Assembly: GCA_945909635.1 (NCBI GenBank)
Contig: OX246690.1
Location: 3,162,001 to 3,226,000, forward strand
DNA: 64,000 nucleotides
Source: Clostridioides difficile_A
Lineage (GTDB): Bacteria > Bacillota > Clostridia > Peptostreptococcales > Peptostreptococcaceae
Direction: 5' to 3'
Part shown: one piece after another, positions 45,748 to 54,983 of the stretch
Layout: every line of letters starts with the position of its first letter
Numbering within the stretch: position 1 is the stretch's first letter
Made by a program: the position numbers and the translations under genes
The notes under the pieces: model-generated
The model's database searches: none
Told to the model about the DNA's origin: nothing
The model's input: the letters and a program-made list of their open reading frames with translations, nothing else

Positions 45748-45814
45748 ATATTGAATAATATAGTTAAAATTTATATTTAATATTTGATTATAATATGAGA
45801 TAATTTATTATAAA

Positions 45815-45851
45815 AAAAACAGCAAAGAAATTTATCTTCTTTGCTGTTTTT
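45815..45851 (-). terminator. Terminator of the NlpC/P60 gene
   Basis: A perfect 15-bp inverted repeat (AAAAACAGCAAAGAA/TTCTTTGCTGTTTTT) with a 7-base loop and a T-run on the minus strand. Confidence 0.85.
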
Positions 45852-45963
45852 ATAACGTTCATTGCTATTTTAATATTACTAACCGTTTCAATATTTATGT
45901 AAAACATTAAATGTAACTCTACATACTTAATGTTAATATTCAATCCTATGTAAATCTATATTA

Positions 45964-46671
45964 TTATTGTAAAACACGTGTAGCAGTTATAAGTCTTCTT
46001 CCATAATTTGTTCCTGGAGCCATGCTAGTAACTTTTACTACATCTCCTGTTTGTGGTGAATGTATGAATTTAGAATCTCCTACATACAATCCAACATGAT
46101 TAATTGAACCACCTGAACCAAAGAAAACTAAATCTCCTGGTTTTAATTCTGCTCTTGATACTTTCTTTCCTACTGTTGCTTGTGATCTTGATACTCTTGG
46201 TAAATTAACTCCTGCTCCATTTTTATAGACATAAGAAGTGAACCCAGAACAATCAAAAGAGTTTGGTCCAGTTGCTCCCCATCTATATGGCTTACCTTGT
46301 TGCTTAAATGCTAAGTTTAAAACATTTTGTACCTTTGCATCTACATTTCCACCTTCAATAGTTAAATAGTCTCCATTTACCCATCCTGTAACATTGTCAA
46401 CTGTTTTTATTTTAAGCCATCCATTTGAATGTAATTCTAAAACCTCAACTTTGTCTCCTGTGTTTATCTTTCCTACTACTGAGTCATTTGCACTAGCTCC
46501 ACTTCTCATATTTAAGAAATCACATTGGTCTACTGTTGCAGTCATAGGTGAATTAGTTAGCTCTGCCGCACTAGCTGTTATTGCTCCTGCTTCTACTGTG
46601 ACAACTCCTGCTATTAACACCATAGCTATAAATTTTTTTAATATATGTTTTTTATTTTTAATATTCATCAT
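45964..46671 (-). CDS. Secreted SH3-NlpC/P60 peptidoglycan endopeptidase
   Basis: This 235-residue exported protein has a signal peptide (about 1-36), a bacterial SH3 domain (about 43-102, NMRSGASANDSVVGKI, GWLKIKTVDNVTGWVNGDYL) and an NlpC/P60 cysteine peptidase domain (about 110-235). The catalytic cysteine is in NSFDCSGF, the histidine in INHVGLYVG, with PGDLVFF and KFIHSP as supporting motifs. It would cut within peptidoglycan stem peptides. A well-formed promoter and an unusual triple repeat lie upstream, suggesting control by an envelope regulator. Confidence 0.93.
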   Translation of the reverse strand: MMNIKNKKHILKKFIAMVLIAGVVTVEAGAITASAAELTNSPMTATVDQCDFLNMRSGASANDSVVGKINTGDKVEVLELHSNGWLKIKTVDNVTGWVNGDYLTIEGGNVDAKVQNVLNLAFKQQGKPYRWGATGPNSFDCSGFTSYVYKNGAGVNLPRVSRSQATVGKKVSRAELKPGDLVFFGSGGSINHVGLYVGDSKFIHSPQTGDVVKVTSMAPGTNYGRRLITATRVLQ

Positions 46672-46738
46672 AATCTCAAATACCTAATCCTTTCGAAAAT
46701 TTAACATTTTGTTCCTTCGTTTCCAATTCCTAATTAAC

Positions 46739-46767
46739 ATTCTAACTTACATCAAAATAAATTGCAA
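46739..46767 (-). promoter_or_regulatory. Predicted sigma-A promoter of the NlpC/P60 gene
   Basis: On the minus strand TTGCAA (46762-46767) and TAGAAT (46739-46744) are exactly 17 bases apart, giving a leader of about 60 bases. Confidence 0.75.
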
Positions 46768-46770
46768 CCT

Positions 46771-46803
46771 TTTTTGTAATCTTTTTGTAATCTTTTTGTA
46801 ATC
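46771..46803. promoter_or_regulatory. Triple 11-bp repeat: WalR-like boxes overlapping CamA target sites
   Basis: TTTTTGTAATC occurs three times in tandem (46771-46781, 46782-46792, 46793-46803). It reads TGTAAT-N5-TGTAAT-N5-TGTAAT, fitting the WalR consensus TGTWAH-N5-TGTWAH, and gives three CAAAAA sequences on the minus strand. It ends four bases upstream of the -35 element. Confidence 0.7.
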
Positions 46804-46869
46804 TTTTGTTTCTTTTTCTTATATATTTGTTTCTTTTTGCTCCCCCTGGTTACAAATTAGAAATATATT

Positions 46870-48783
46870 CTACTTCTCCCGAGTTATTGCAATTTCCTTG
46901 ACATTAGCATCTTCTGGTTTAATGTAAGTTGGCACTAATTTTCTCATAACACTATCTATTTTTTCAATTTCTTCATTGTTAGTAATTTCTCTTAAAAGTT
47001 TTAAGTATTTTGTTATTTTTTCTCTATCAACATCTATTGGTCTCCCAATAAAAATCTTTTTATGCTCTGTATCCAATAGACCTTCTTCTGACATAAGTAG
47101 TTCTTCATATAATTTTTCTCCTGGTCTAAGACCAGAAAATTCAATTTTTATATCAACATCTGGCTCAAATCCACTGAATTTAATCAAATTTTTCGCTAAA
47201 TCCAATATCTTTACAGGCTCTCCCATATCAAGCACAAATATTTCTCCACCTTTAGCCATAGCTCCAGCTTGTATAACCAATCCTACTGCTTCTGGTATTG
47301 TCATAAAATATCTAATGATATCTGGATGTGTAACTGTAACTGGCCCACCATCTTCTATTTGCTTTTTAAAGAGTGGAATTACACTTCCATTACTTCCAAG
47401 TACGTTTCCAAATCTAACAGCAACAAATTCAGTCTCACTTTCAGCATTAATAGTCTGTATAATCATTTCAGCTGCCCTTTTAGTAGCTCCCATTATGTTA
47501 GTAGGATTTACAGCCTTATCTGTAGATATAAGAACAAATTTCTTAGCTCTATATTTTGAGGATAAGCCTGCTATGTTTAAAGTCCCAAATATGTTATTCT
47601 TTATAGCTTCACCAGGACTTGATTCCATAAGAGGAACATGTTTATGTGCTGCTGCATGAAATACTACTTCTGGCTTATATTTATTAAATATCTCATCCAT
47701 TCTTTTTTCTTCTCTTATTGATGCTATTATTGTCTTTAAGTCCAATTTATTTCTATATTTTCTAATCAATTCTTGTTGTATCGCATAAGCATTATTTTCA
47801 TAATTATCAACTATAATAAGCTCTTTAGGATTAAATCCTGCAATCTGTCTGCAAAGCTCTGAACCAATTGAGCCTCCACCTCCAGTTATTAGAATTACTT
47901 TTCCTTCAATATAATTGCTTATCTCTCTTAAATTTGTTTTTATTGGCTCTCTCCCCAATAAATCTTCTATATCTACTTCTCTAATCTGTTTTATATCTAC
48001 TTTTCCGTCTATAATTTCGTAAATTCCTGGTATTGTCTTTATTTTACAATTAGTATTCTTACATATATCAATAATTTCTTTTTTTCTATATTTTTCTATA
48101 TTTGCAATTGAAAAGATTATTTCATCTATATTGTATTTTTCAACTACATCTTTTATATTTGAAGTTGCCCCTACAATCTTTACATTATGAATTATTCTTC
48201 CAACCTTATTTTCATCATCATCTATTATAGCCACTGCTACTTTTTTAAGTTCTGGATTTCTTTTTAACTCCTGTATAACCATTTCTCCAGCATCCCCTGC
48301 ACCAATTATAAGGATATTTGAAACCTTTCCTCTAGAATAAGTCTTATTCATGACTATTCTTATAGCTCTATACGCTATTCTTGCACCACTTGTAAACATT
48401 ATAATAAATATTGTATTTAATACATAAAACATTATGGGATAGTCAAAGCCCAATAATTTATTGATTATATAAGCTGGTATTAAATAGGCTAAAGTTGCAA
48501 TAAAAATAGAGACAATTTCTTCTTCGCCTGCATATCTCCATAATGTGTTATAACACTTAAATAATCTAAATGATACTATATGAAGTACAATATATATACA
48601 AACTGAAATTATTACATCATTAATAGTAAATACATTTAAATTACCTGTAAGACTTAAAGACATTCGAAATGCTACTAGCACGCTACAAATATCTAGAATT
48701 AATAATGTTAATTGTCTAAATTTATATTTCTTAAAAAGCTTATTAAAAAAGCTTTCTTTCTCTAAATCTATACCTTCTCGCAT
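46870..48783 (-). CDS. Membrane nucleotide-sugar epimerase/dehydratase, CapD/WbpM family
   Basis: This 637-residue protein has about four to five N-terminal membrane helices (about 25-140), a Rossmann-like CoA-binding-type domain (about 145-275, NILIIGAGDAGEMVI) and a C-terminal SDR domain with GGGGSIGSELCRQI and STDKAVNPTNIMGATKRAAE, where MGATKR replaces the usual YxxxK. Family members are UDP-GlcNAc 4,6-dehydratases or C4 epimerases; in this cluster it may supply GalNAc or a modified amino sugar. The start at 48783 has GGAGGG nine bases upstream; the longer TTG frame to 48810 has none. Confidence 0.88.
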   Translation of the reverse strand: MREGIDLEKESFFNKLFKKYKFRQLTLLILDICSVLVAFRMSLSLTGNLNVFTINDVIISVCIYIVLHIVSFRLFKCYNTLWRYAGEEEIVSIFIATLAYLIPAYIINKLLGFDYPIMFYVLNTIFIIMFTSGARIAYRAIRIVMNKTYSRGKVSNILIIGAGDAGEMVIQELKRNPELKKVAVAIIDDDENKVGRIIHNVKIVGATSNIKDVVEKYNIDEIIFSIANIEKYRKKEIIDICKNTNCKIKTIPGIYEIIDGKVDIKQIREVDIEDLLGREPIKTNLREISNYIEGKVILITGGGGSIGSELCRQIAGFNPKELIIVDNYENNAYAIQQELIRKYRNKLDLKTIIASIREEKRMDEIFNKYKPEVVFHAAAHKHVPLMESSPGEAIKNNIFGTLNIAGLSSKYRAKKFVLISTDKAVNPTNIMGATKRAAEMIIQTINAESETEFVAVRFGNVLGSNGSVIPLFKKQIEDGGPVTVTHPDIIRYFMTIPEAVGLVIQAGAMAKGGEIFVLDMGEPVKILDLAKNLIKFSGFEPDVDIKIEFSGLRPGEKLYEELLMSEEGLLDTEHKKIFIGRPIDVDREKITKYLKLLREITNNEEIEKIDSVMRKLVPTYIKPEDANVKEIAITREK

Positions 48784-48804
48784 AACTAGAAGCCCTCCAT
48801 TAAA

Positions 48805-48854
48805 CAGCAAAAGCTACGCACCTAAGCATAGCCAACAACATCTATCTTTTGCTG
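48805..48854 (-). promoter_or_regulatory. Nested hairpin before the last gene of the polysaccharide operon
   Basis: CAGCAAAAG (48805-48813) and CTTTTGCTG (48846-48854) form an outer stem and CTACGC/GCATAG (48814-48819, 48826-48831, one G-U) an inner one. The segment is GC-richer than its surroundings and lies just upstream of the ribosome site at 48784; it lacks a good T-run. Confidence 0.5.
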
Positions 48855-48866
48855 TATTTTTTAATT

Positions 48867-49958
48867 TTATTTTTTATGTTTATCTAATATAGAGTCATAA
48901 ATTTTTTCTATATCATTAAAGTTTAGATTAACTTCATAATTTTCTTTAACAAACTGACGTCCTTTTGTACCCATACTAAGTCTAAGTTCATCATCTTCCA
49001 TTAATTTTACTATCGCATTTTTTATTTCTTCTGGTTGTTTTGGTTCTACAATTAAGCCAGTTTCATTTTCCCATACAGATTCTGGATGTCCACCTACATT
49101 CGTAACTATTACAGGTACTTGACAGGCTTCTGATTCTATAGCTGCCACACCAAATCCCTCTCTTAAAGAAGGAAACACAGTTACATCAAAAGAATTAAAA
49201 GTCTTGCTGACATTCTCTGGAGATATTCTTCCTAAGAATTGAACATCTTCTTCTACACCTAATTCCTTAGTTAAATTTATTAGGTTGTCCATCTGGCTCC
49301 CAGAGCCACCTATTTTAAGAATTATTCTCTTATCTTTATATTCATCTTTCAACATCTTAAAAGCTTGTATTAAATATTCTATTCCATATTTTTTTTCTAA
49401 ACTTTTTATAATTCCTATTACAAAAGCATCTTCTTTTTCTACTTCCATAGGTTTAAATCTATCCATATCTACTCCGAAAAAGGTTACATCTACATGTTTT
49501 GCTGTATATTTATTAGCCTCTTTAGCCATATCTCTACTATTTGAAAAAATATAGTCTGCTTTTCTAAAGTTATGCTTTATAATTTGTTTTTGTATAAAAC
49601 CATTGTTAGGGAAATCGTAAATATCAGTACCCCAAACAGAAATAATATATGGATGATACCCAAGTAAACTTCCTATAAATCCATAACTACTTGCATATTG
49701 TGCATGCAATATATCTGGCTTTATTTCATTCACTAACTTCTTTATTTTTTTTATTGAGCCTAAATATCCTGTTTTTTTAGAAATTTTTTCATTCTTTAGT
49801 TCTTCTACATTAGAACCAAAGTCATAAATTTTTATCCCTTCCATGTGACCTCCATTTAGAGAGATTACATGAATATCATATCCTTTATTTTTAAAAAAAC
49901 TACACCATTTTAAAGTATGAGGATTTGACCCATCAGCTAAATAACAAACAGTCTTCAT
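48867..49958 (-). CDS. Glycosyltransferase family 4
   Basis: This 363-residue GT-B glycosyltransferase has the C-terminal donor-binding signature FPSLREGFGVAAIESEACQVPVI (split here: SLREGFG, AAIESEA) around residues 255-285 and VIGIIKSLEKKYGIEYLI in the middle. It would add one sugar from a nucleotide donor on the cytoplasmic face. It lies five bases after the nucleotide-sugar dehydrogenase gene. Confidence 0.88.
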   Translation of the reverse strand: MKTVCYLADGSNPHTLKWCSFFKNKGYDIHVISLNGGHMEGIKIYDFGSNVEELKNEKISKKTGYLGSIKKIKKLVNEIKPDILHAQYASSYGFIGSLLGYHPYIISVWGTDIYDFPNNGFIQKQIIKHNFRKADYIFSNSRDMAKEANKYTAKHVDVTFFGVDMDRFKPMEVEKEDAFVIGIIKSLEKKYGIEYLIQAFKMLKDEYKDKRIILKIGGSGSQMDNLINLTKELGVEEDVQFLGRISPENVSKTFNSFDVTVFPSLREGFGVAAIESEACQVPVIVTNVGGHPESVWENETGLIVEPKQPEEIKNAIVKLMEDDELRLSMGTKGRQFVKENYEVNLNFNDIEKIYDSILDKHKK

Positions 49959-49963
49959 AATCT

Positions 49964-51259
49964 TTACCTTCCTATCGAATAATACTCAATCCCAAGTTCT
50001 TCCATATCTTTAACCTTATAGCAGTTTCTTCCATCAAGAACTAAAGGATTTTTCATCTTTTCCTTATACTTATGTATATCATAATTTAAGACATCTTTCC
50101 ATTCTGTCATTATAAAACATATCTCTGCATCTTCTATTGTATCATCTATAGAATTGGCATAAAGTATAGAATCGCCAAATATTTTCTTAGTATTGCTGAC
50201 ACCAATTGGGTCATATACTGTTACTCTTGCTCCTCTTTCAAGCAAATATTTTATATTTGGTATAGATGGTGCTTCTCTTATATCATCAGTATCAGGTTTA
50301 AAAGTAAGACCTAGTACAGCAACCTTCATATCTTGAAAACTCTCAACTAACTTTGATGCTTTTCTAACTAATTTAAGCTTCTGACTTTCATTAACTTCGA
50401 TTGCAGCCTTTACTGTTTTTAGTTCATAGCCATTATGTTCAGATAACCAATGAAGTGCTTTTGTATCTTTTGGAAAACAAGAACCTCCATACCCGATACC
50501 TGCCTTTAAAAACTTACTTCCAATTCTATCATCATAACTCATTCCTAAAGCCACATCTTCTACATTAGCTCCAGCTATTTCACAAAGATTTGCAATATCA
50601 TTCATAAATGATATTTTAAGTGCCAAGAAATTATTTGATGCATACTTTATCATTTCAGCACTATTTCTATTTGTAACTATTATAGGTTGATTAAAAGGCT
50701 CATAAATTTTCTGTAATATGTCTCTAGCCCATTCACTTTCTACACCTATAACGATTCTTGAGGCATGTAAAGTATCTCTTACTGCTGTTCCTTGTGACAA
50801 AAACTCTGGATTAGATGCCAGTTCTATTTTTACATCATTTTTTAAATTTCTACTTATATAATCTTCTATTTCTTCATTTGTACCAATTGGCACTGTAGAT
50901 TTTATTACCACTAGAGTATCTTTCGTTACAGTTTCAGCTATTTGCTTTGCAACTGCCTTTATATAATCTAAATTAGCTGAACCATCACTTCTCTCTGGTG
51001 TACCTACAGCTATTAATATTACATCTACATCTTCATAAGCTTTTTTATAGTCAGTAGTGTAATCTATTCTTCCTCTATTGTAATTTTTAACCATAAGTTC
51101 TTCTAGGCCTTCTTCATATATAGGAGCTATTCCTAGCTTCATTGATTTAACCTTTTGTTCGTCTACATCAACACAAATTATATTCTCATTACCTACTTCT
51201 GCTAGACAAACGCCTGTAACCAATCCTACATATCCAGTCCCAGCTATAGCTATTTTCAT
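49964..51259 (-). CDS. UDP-glucose/GDP-mannose dehydrogenase family protein, probable UDP-glucose 6-dehydrogenase
   Basis: This 431-residue NAD-dependent enzyme has an N-terminal Rossmann motif GTGYVGLVTG, EGLEELM and the catalytic cysteine in GGSCFPKDTKAL (about residue 260), followed by a UDP-binding C-terminal domain (GLTFKPDTDDIREAPS). It would oxidise UDP-glucose to UDP-glucuronate. The ATG at 51259 follows TTGGAGG; the TTG at 51274 is part of that site. The published PS-II repeat contains no uronic acid, so its presence in this cluster is a puzzle. Confidence 0.88.
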   Translation of the reverse strand: MKIAIAGTGYVGLVTGVCLAEVGNENIICVDVDEQKVKSMKLGIAPIYEEGLEELMVKNYNRGRIDYTTDYKKAYEDVDVILIAVGTPERSDGSANLDYIKAVAKQIAETVTKDTLVVIKSTVPIGTNEEIEDYISRNLKNDVKIELASNPEFLSQGTAVRDTLHASRIVIGVESEWARDILQKIYEPFNQPIIVTNRNSAEMIKYASNNFLALKISFMNDIANLCEIAGANVEDVALGMSYDDRIGSKFLKAGIGYGGSCFPKDTKALHWLSEHNGYELKTVKAAIEVNESQKLKLVRKASKLVESFQDMKVAVLGLTFKPDTDDIREAPSIPNIKYLLERGARVTVYDPIGVSNTKKIFGDSILYANSIDDTIEDAEICFIMTEWKDVLNYDIHKYKEKMKNPLVLDGRNCYKVKDMEELGIEYYSIGR

Positions 51260-51285
51260 TATTTTTACCTCCAAGTATATAAAAC

Positions 51286-52038
51286 TTATACTCTCTTCTT
51301 GATAGCATTAAAGACATAAAAACAAAATACATATAGACTTTTTGGCAAACTTAAATTTTCAACATTTCTATAAGTATTCCAAGTTCTTTTTAATGCTTTT
51401 ATTTTATTACTAGATATAGAATTTCCAACTAATCTGTAATTTACTAAATCTTCATAAATACCATACGCATACTCTTCTTTTTTAAGTAATTGTAACCAAG
51501 TTGCAGTATCTTGTCCTCTTCTTACCAAAGGCATATTAAATTCGCCTACGATATTCTTATCAATGACTACGGTAGAGCACCCTATTATAGTATTTCTAAG
51601 TAGTCCTTCATAGTCAATCTTTTTAGGAGCTCTTGCAACTTTACTTGTTTTTGTTCCATCTTCTCTCATATATCTATAAGATGTAAAAGAAAATCCGATA
51701 TTTTCTTTTAACATATATCCTATCTGAATTTCTAACTTTTTACTATCCCATAAATCATCACTATCTATAAATGCAATAAATCGACCTTCCGCATTTTTAA
51801 TTCCTACATTCCTAGATACTGCAGCTCCAGAATTTTTTTCAAGCTTTATATATTTTATTCTAGCATCTTCTTTTTGAAAACTTTTTATAATTTCACTTGA
51901 ATTGTCCTTAGAACAATCATCCACTAATAAAAGCTGCCAATTTTTATAAGTTTGATTTTGGATTGACTTTATTGTCTCTGATAAAAACTCTTCTGAATTA
52001 TATACAGGAGTAATTATCGATACTAAAGGCTCATTCAT
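51286..52038 (-). CDS. Glycosyltransferase family 2
   Basis: This 250-residue GT-A enzyme has SIITPVYNSEEFL (about 7-19), LVDDCSKDNS, the DSDD metal motif (FIDSDDLW) and RNVGI. It is clearly similar to the gene at 53016 (same length, KIDYEGLLRNTIIGCSTVVIDK versus NVDYRRLLKGNILGCLTVVIDK), so the two arose by duplication. The ATG at 52038 follows AAGGAGAG; the longer frame to 52062 lacks a ribosome site. Confidence 0.88.
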   Translation of the reverse strand: MNEPLVSIITPVYNSEEFLSETIKSIQNQTYKNWQLLLVDDCSKDNSSEIIKSFQKEDARIKYIKLEKNSGAAVSRNVGIKNAEGRFIAFIDSDDLWDSKKLEIQIGYMLKENIGFSFTSYRYMREDGTKTSKVARAPKKIDYEGLLRNTIIGCSTVVIDKNIVGEFNMPLVRRGQDTATWLQLLKKEEYAYGIYEDLVNYRLVGNSISSNKIKALKRTWNTYRNVENLSLPKSLYVFCFYVFNAIKKRV

Positions 52039-52085
52039 ATTTTTACTCTCCTTATATAGCAACTAGCAGTACTATACCAACAAGT

Positions 52086-52994
52086 TTACTTAGATACTAA
52101 TTTTCTTTGTCCAATATATTTGTAATATCCTAATGGGAATAATACTAAATACAACAATTTATCAGATATTTTATTGATTTCTCCAAAATAATGGCTATCA
52201 GACAATAACGAATATCTAGCTAAATTTATGTAATTTTTTATCCACATATATGGATATCTACCTAAAGGATATGTATTTTGATTTATCAAATATAAAAATT
52301 CTAATGCTCTACCTCTTAACGAATTTTTACTTAAGATATTTTTTGTTAAACCATCATCCAAATAATCTCTTATTATCATAGGCTTGTTTACACATTTAAC
52401 TTTATAGTATTTAGACATTTCATTCCATACTACACTTTCTGGTAAAAATCTCACTTCTTTTCTTTCTGGAAAAGGAAATTTTATAAGTTCATCAGTTACA
52501 AATACTATACTTTTATCTCCCTTAACACCGTACTTAAAATATAGGTCTGCAAAGTGACATATTTTCTTATCTTCAGGCATTTCTGTCCCTATTAAATCTC
52601 CACTTGGGTATACACAAAGTCCAACAACTCCACTAAATCCTTCTTTATTCTCTACAGAATTCCATTCATCATTAGCAATTTCAAGAGAATCTTTAATTAA
52701 ACCATCATCACTATCTACAATGAAAAATAGTTCTCCATCTGCATTTTTTACACCTAGATTTATTGCAGTATGTTTTCCTCCATTTTCTTTGTATATATAT
52801 CTTATATTTAATTTATTTTCTGATATAAATTTTTCAACTAATTCTTTAGTACCATCTTCACTTCCATCATCAACAATCAGCCATTCAAAATCATTGAAGC
52901 CATAAGTTTGAGCTTTTAAATCATCGTACAAATTTTCAAGTAAATGAGCTCTATTATATGTTGGAGTAAATACAGTAAATTTATATTTATACAT
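52086..52994 (-). CDS. Glycosyltransferase family 2
   Basis: This 302-residue GT-A glycosyltransferase has FTPTYNRAHLLENL, LIVDDGSEDGT and FIVDSDDGL motifs at residues 7-105 and a longer C-terminal region (about 200-302) that differs from the two 250-residue paralogues flanking it. It would add a sugar to the lipid-linked repeat unit. It lies 21-47 bases from its neighbours in the same operon. Confidence 0.87.
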   Translation of the reverse strand: MYKYKFTVFTPTYNRAHLLENLYDDLKAQTYGFNDFEWLIVDDGSEDGTKELVEKFISENKLNIRYIYKENGGKHTAINLGVKNADGELFFIVDSDDGLIKDSLEIANDEWNSVENKEGFSGVVGLCVYPSGDLIGTEMPEDKKICHFADLYFKYGVKGDKSIVFVTDELIKFPFPERKEVRFLPESVVWNEMSKYYKVKCVNKPMIIRDYLDDGLTKNILSKNSLRGRALEFLYLINQNTYPLGRYPYMWIKNYINLARYSLLSDSHYFGEINKISDKLLYLVLFPLGYYKYIGQRKLVSK

Positions 52995-53015
52995 TAATTA
53001 AATCTTCCTCTCTAT

Positions 53016-53765
53016 CTAACTTTTTTTGATTCCATTTATTCCATAATTAATAAAGTAGTATACAGCTTTGTATAGAGGTATTTTTTCTATATTTCTATAT
53101 ATATTCCAAGTCCACATGGCAGCTTTTATTTTATTACCACTTAGTGAATTACTAGACTTTCTATATAATGCTAAAACTTCGTTTATTCCGTGGGCAATAT
53201 GCCCTCTTTTCAATATAGATAACCATAAAACATAATCTTCATGTCTTACACCACTCATTTTTATTTCAAAATCTAGTTTAGACTTATCAATTACAACAGT
53301 AAGACATCCTAAGATATTTCCTTTCAATAATCTCCTATAATCTACATTAGGTGGTACTTTTATTACCTTGTTTAATTTTTTGTCATTTTCATCCATCAGT
53401 TCATATGAAGTAAATGATATTACATAATCATTTTCTAACATAAAGTTTACTTGTTTTTCTAACTTACTACTATTCCATTGGTCATCACTATCTAAAAAAG
53501 CTATAAATTGTCCTGTTGCCTTACTTAGTGCTAAATTTCTAGCATTAGAGACACCCTTATTAGTCTCAGTCTTTATACATTTTATTCTGCTATCCTGTTG
53601 CATATAAGATTTGACTATATTAGGACTATTATCTGTTGAGCAATCATCAATAATTAACATTTCCCATTCTTGATAAGTTTGGTTTAATACTGATTTTATG
53701 GTTGCTTCAATAAATTTTTCAGAATTATACATGGGAGTAATTATAGATACTAAATTCTTCTTCAT
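53016..53765 (-). CDS. Glycosyltransferase family 2
   Basis: This 249-residue GT-A enzyme is the paralogue of the gene at 51286, with SIITPMYNSEKFI, LIIDDCSTDNS and AFLDSDDQW motifs. The two may add the same sugar at different positions; the published PS-II repeat has repeated glucose and GalNAc residues. AGGAAGG precedes the ATG. Confidence 0.88.
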   Translation of the reverse strand: MKKNLVSIITPMYNSEKFIEATIKSVLNQTYQEWEMLIIDDCSTDNSPNIVKSYMQQDSRIKCIKTETNKGVSNARNLALSKATGQFIAFLDSDDQWNSSKLEKQVNFMLENDYVISFTSYELMDENDKKLNKVIKVPPNVDYRRLLKGNILGCLTVVIDKSKLDFEIKMSGVRHEDYVLWLSILKRGHIAHGINEVLALYRKSSNSLSGNKIKAAMWTWNIYRNIEKIPLYKAVYYFINYGINGIKKS

Positions 53766-53793
53766 ATTACCTTCCTCATCATTTATAAAATAT

Positions 53794-54969
53794 TTATTTA
53801 ATTTTACTTATTACACAATCATATATCCTCTTGCAGTTCTTATTGTCATTATATCTGAAAAACTTATTTCTCTCATTTTTTTGGTTACCCATAACCTCAA
53901 AATTATTTTCAATAATATCAATAAGTTTATTCACAGCTTCATCATTATTATAAGCTAAAGACCCAAACATTTCACCTTTCAAATCTATATATGAATCAAC
54001 TTTTTCCATATATTCCTCCAAATCAAATTGGTAAAACAGTATAGGTCTATTCATATATAAAAAGTCTATAGCTACACTTGAATAATCAGTTATATTTGCA
54101 GCTGATTTTCTAATTTCATTTGCTAGAGTTACCCCTTTGTCTAAAAACACAATTCGTTTTCCCGTTATATTTTCTTTTATGTCATCTATAAACTCATGCA
54201 TAAGATGATGCATATAAATTTTTACATTTATATCTTTCTCATCTAGTATTTTATTTAACTTATCATCATTCAAAAAATTCATTATACTTTTAAAATAATC
54301 TGTATCTGTAAATTTTCCTGAACTAAATTTTATCCAATCTCTCCATGTAGGAGTATATAATATATCTCGTGTTTGTGCAACTTCATTTGTTGGTAAATTG
54401 TCATATCTTGCATTTCCAATTATATAAACTGAGTCATCTAACATTCCCCAATCATCTACCATAACATTTCTTTCAAACTCAGAACTTGCTGTAACTATAT
54501 TATAGCTTTTATATAGATTGTCTATAATATTTTTGAATTTTTTATTCATTGGTTTTCTCTTTTTAAAACTTATAGTCCCATGATTTAAGAATACTTTTAC
54601 TGTCTTTTTATGAAAATAATTAAGAACAGGTACAGCAAAGTTATATGGTGCTATATCTGCTGATGGCGCATGTGAAAATACTATGGCTTTTGAATTGTAA
54701 TAATATAGATAGTTTTCTACACTTCCTCTTATTAATTTTTTACCTGGAATTTTATCAAATACTTTACTGTCTTTATTTACCACCCAATAAGTCTCTACAT
54801 CATTATGCTCCTTCAACATATACTCATAAAAGAACTTCGCATTATCATTGTATATATCTCCTGAATGTCCACCTATAAGCCAGATATTTCTACCATTAAA
54901 CTTATGCTTACTAAATGGATACATAAAAAAAGCCAAAAGCATATTTATTAAAAATTTAACCTTGTCCAT
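53794..54969 (-). CDS. CDP-glycerol glycerophosphotransferase (TagF/TagB-like) family protein
   Basis: This protein of about 391 residues has the TagF-like C-terminal domain: LNHGTISFKKRKP, TASEFERNVMVDDWG, YTPTWRDWIKFSSGKF, and TDYSSVAIDFLYMNRPILFYQFDLEEY. Family members transfer glycerol- or ribitol-phosphate, or related phosphoalditols and phosphosugars, from CDP carriers. No CDP-glycerol synthesis gene is in the window, so it may transfer a sugar-phosphate in making the phosphodiester polymer. The start at 54969 follows TGAGG; an ATG at 54984 that overlaps the previous stop is also possible. Confidence 0.82.
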   Translation of the reverse strand: MDKVKFLINMLLAFFMYPFSKHKFNGRNIWLIGGHSGDIYNDNAKFFYEYMLKEHNDVETYWVVNKDSKVFDKIPGKKLIRGSVENYLYYYNSKAIVFSHAPSADIAPYNFAVPVLNYFHKKTVKVFLNHGTISFKKRKPMNKKFKNIIDNLYKSYNIVTASSEFERNVMVDDWGMLDDSVYIIGNARYDNLPTNEVAQTRDILYTPTWRDWIKFSSGKFTDTDYFKSIMNFLNDDKLNKILDEKDINVKIYMHHLMHEFIDDIKENITGKRIVFLDKGVTLANEIRKSAANITDYSSVAIDFLYMNRPILFYQFDLEEYMEKVDSYIDLKGEMFGSLAYNNDEAVNKLIDIIENNFEVMGNQKNERNKFFRYNDNKNCKRIYDCVISKIK

Positions 54970-54983
54970 AAACACCATCCTCA

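Larger units (their letters stand above)
45664..45963. other. Intergenic region upstream of cwp19
   Basis: Three hundred AT-rich bases containing the cwp19 promoter and the terminator of the NlpC/P60 gene (45815-45851). A further weak inverted repeat (AACATTAA/TTAATGTT) lies near 45903-45935. No ORF is seen. Confidence 0.5.

Noticed and set aside
46976..47659. A 227-codon plus-strand ORF opposite the CapD/WbpM-like gene.
   Set aside because: The opposite strand encodes a full conserved enzyme; the long opposite frame is a by-product of its codon use and has no ribosome site or recognisable domain.
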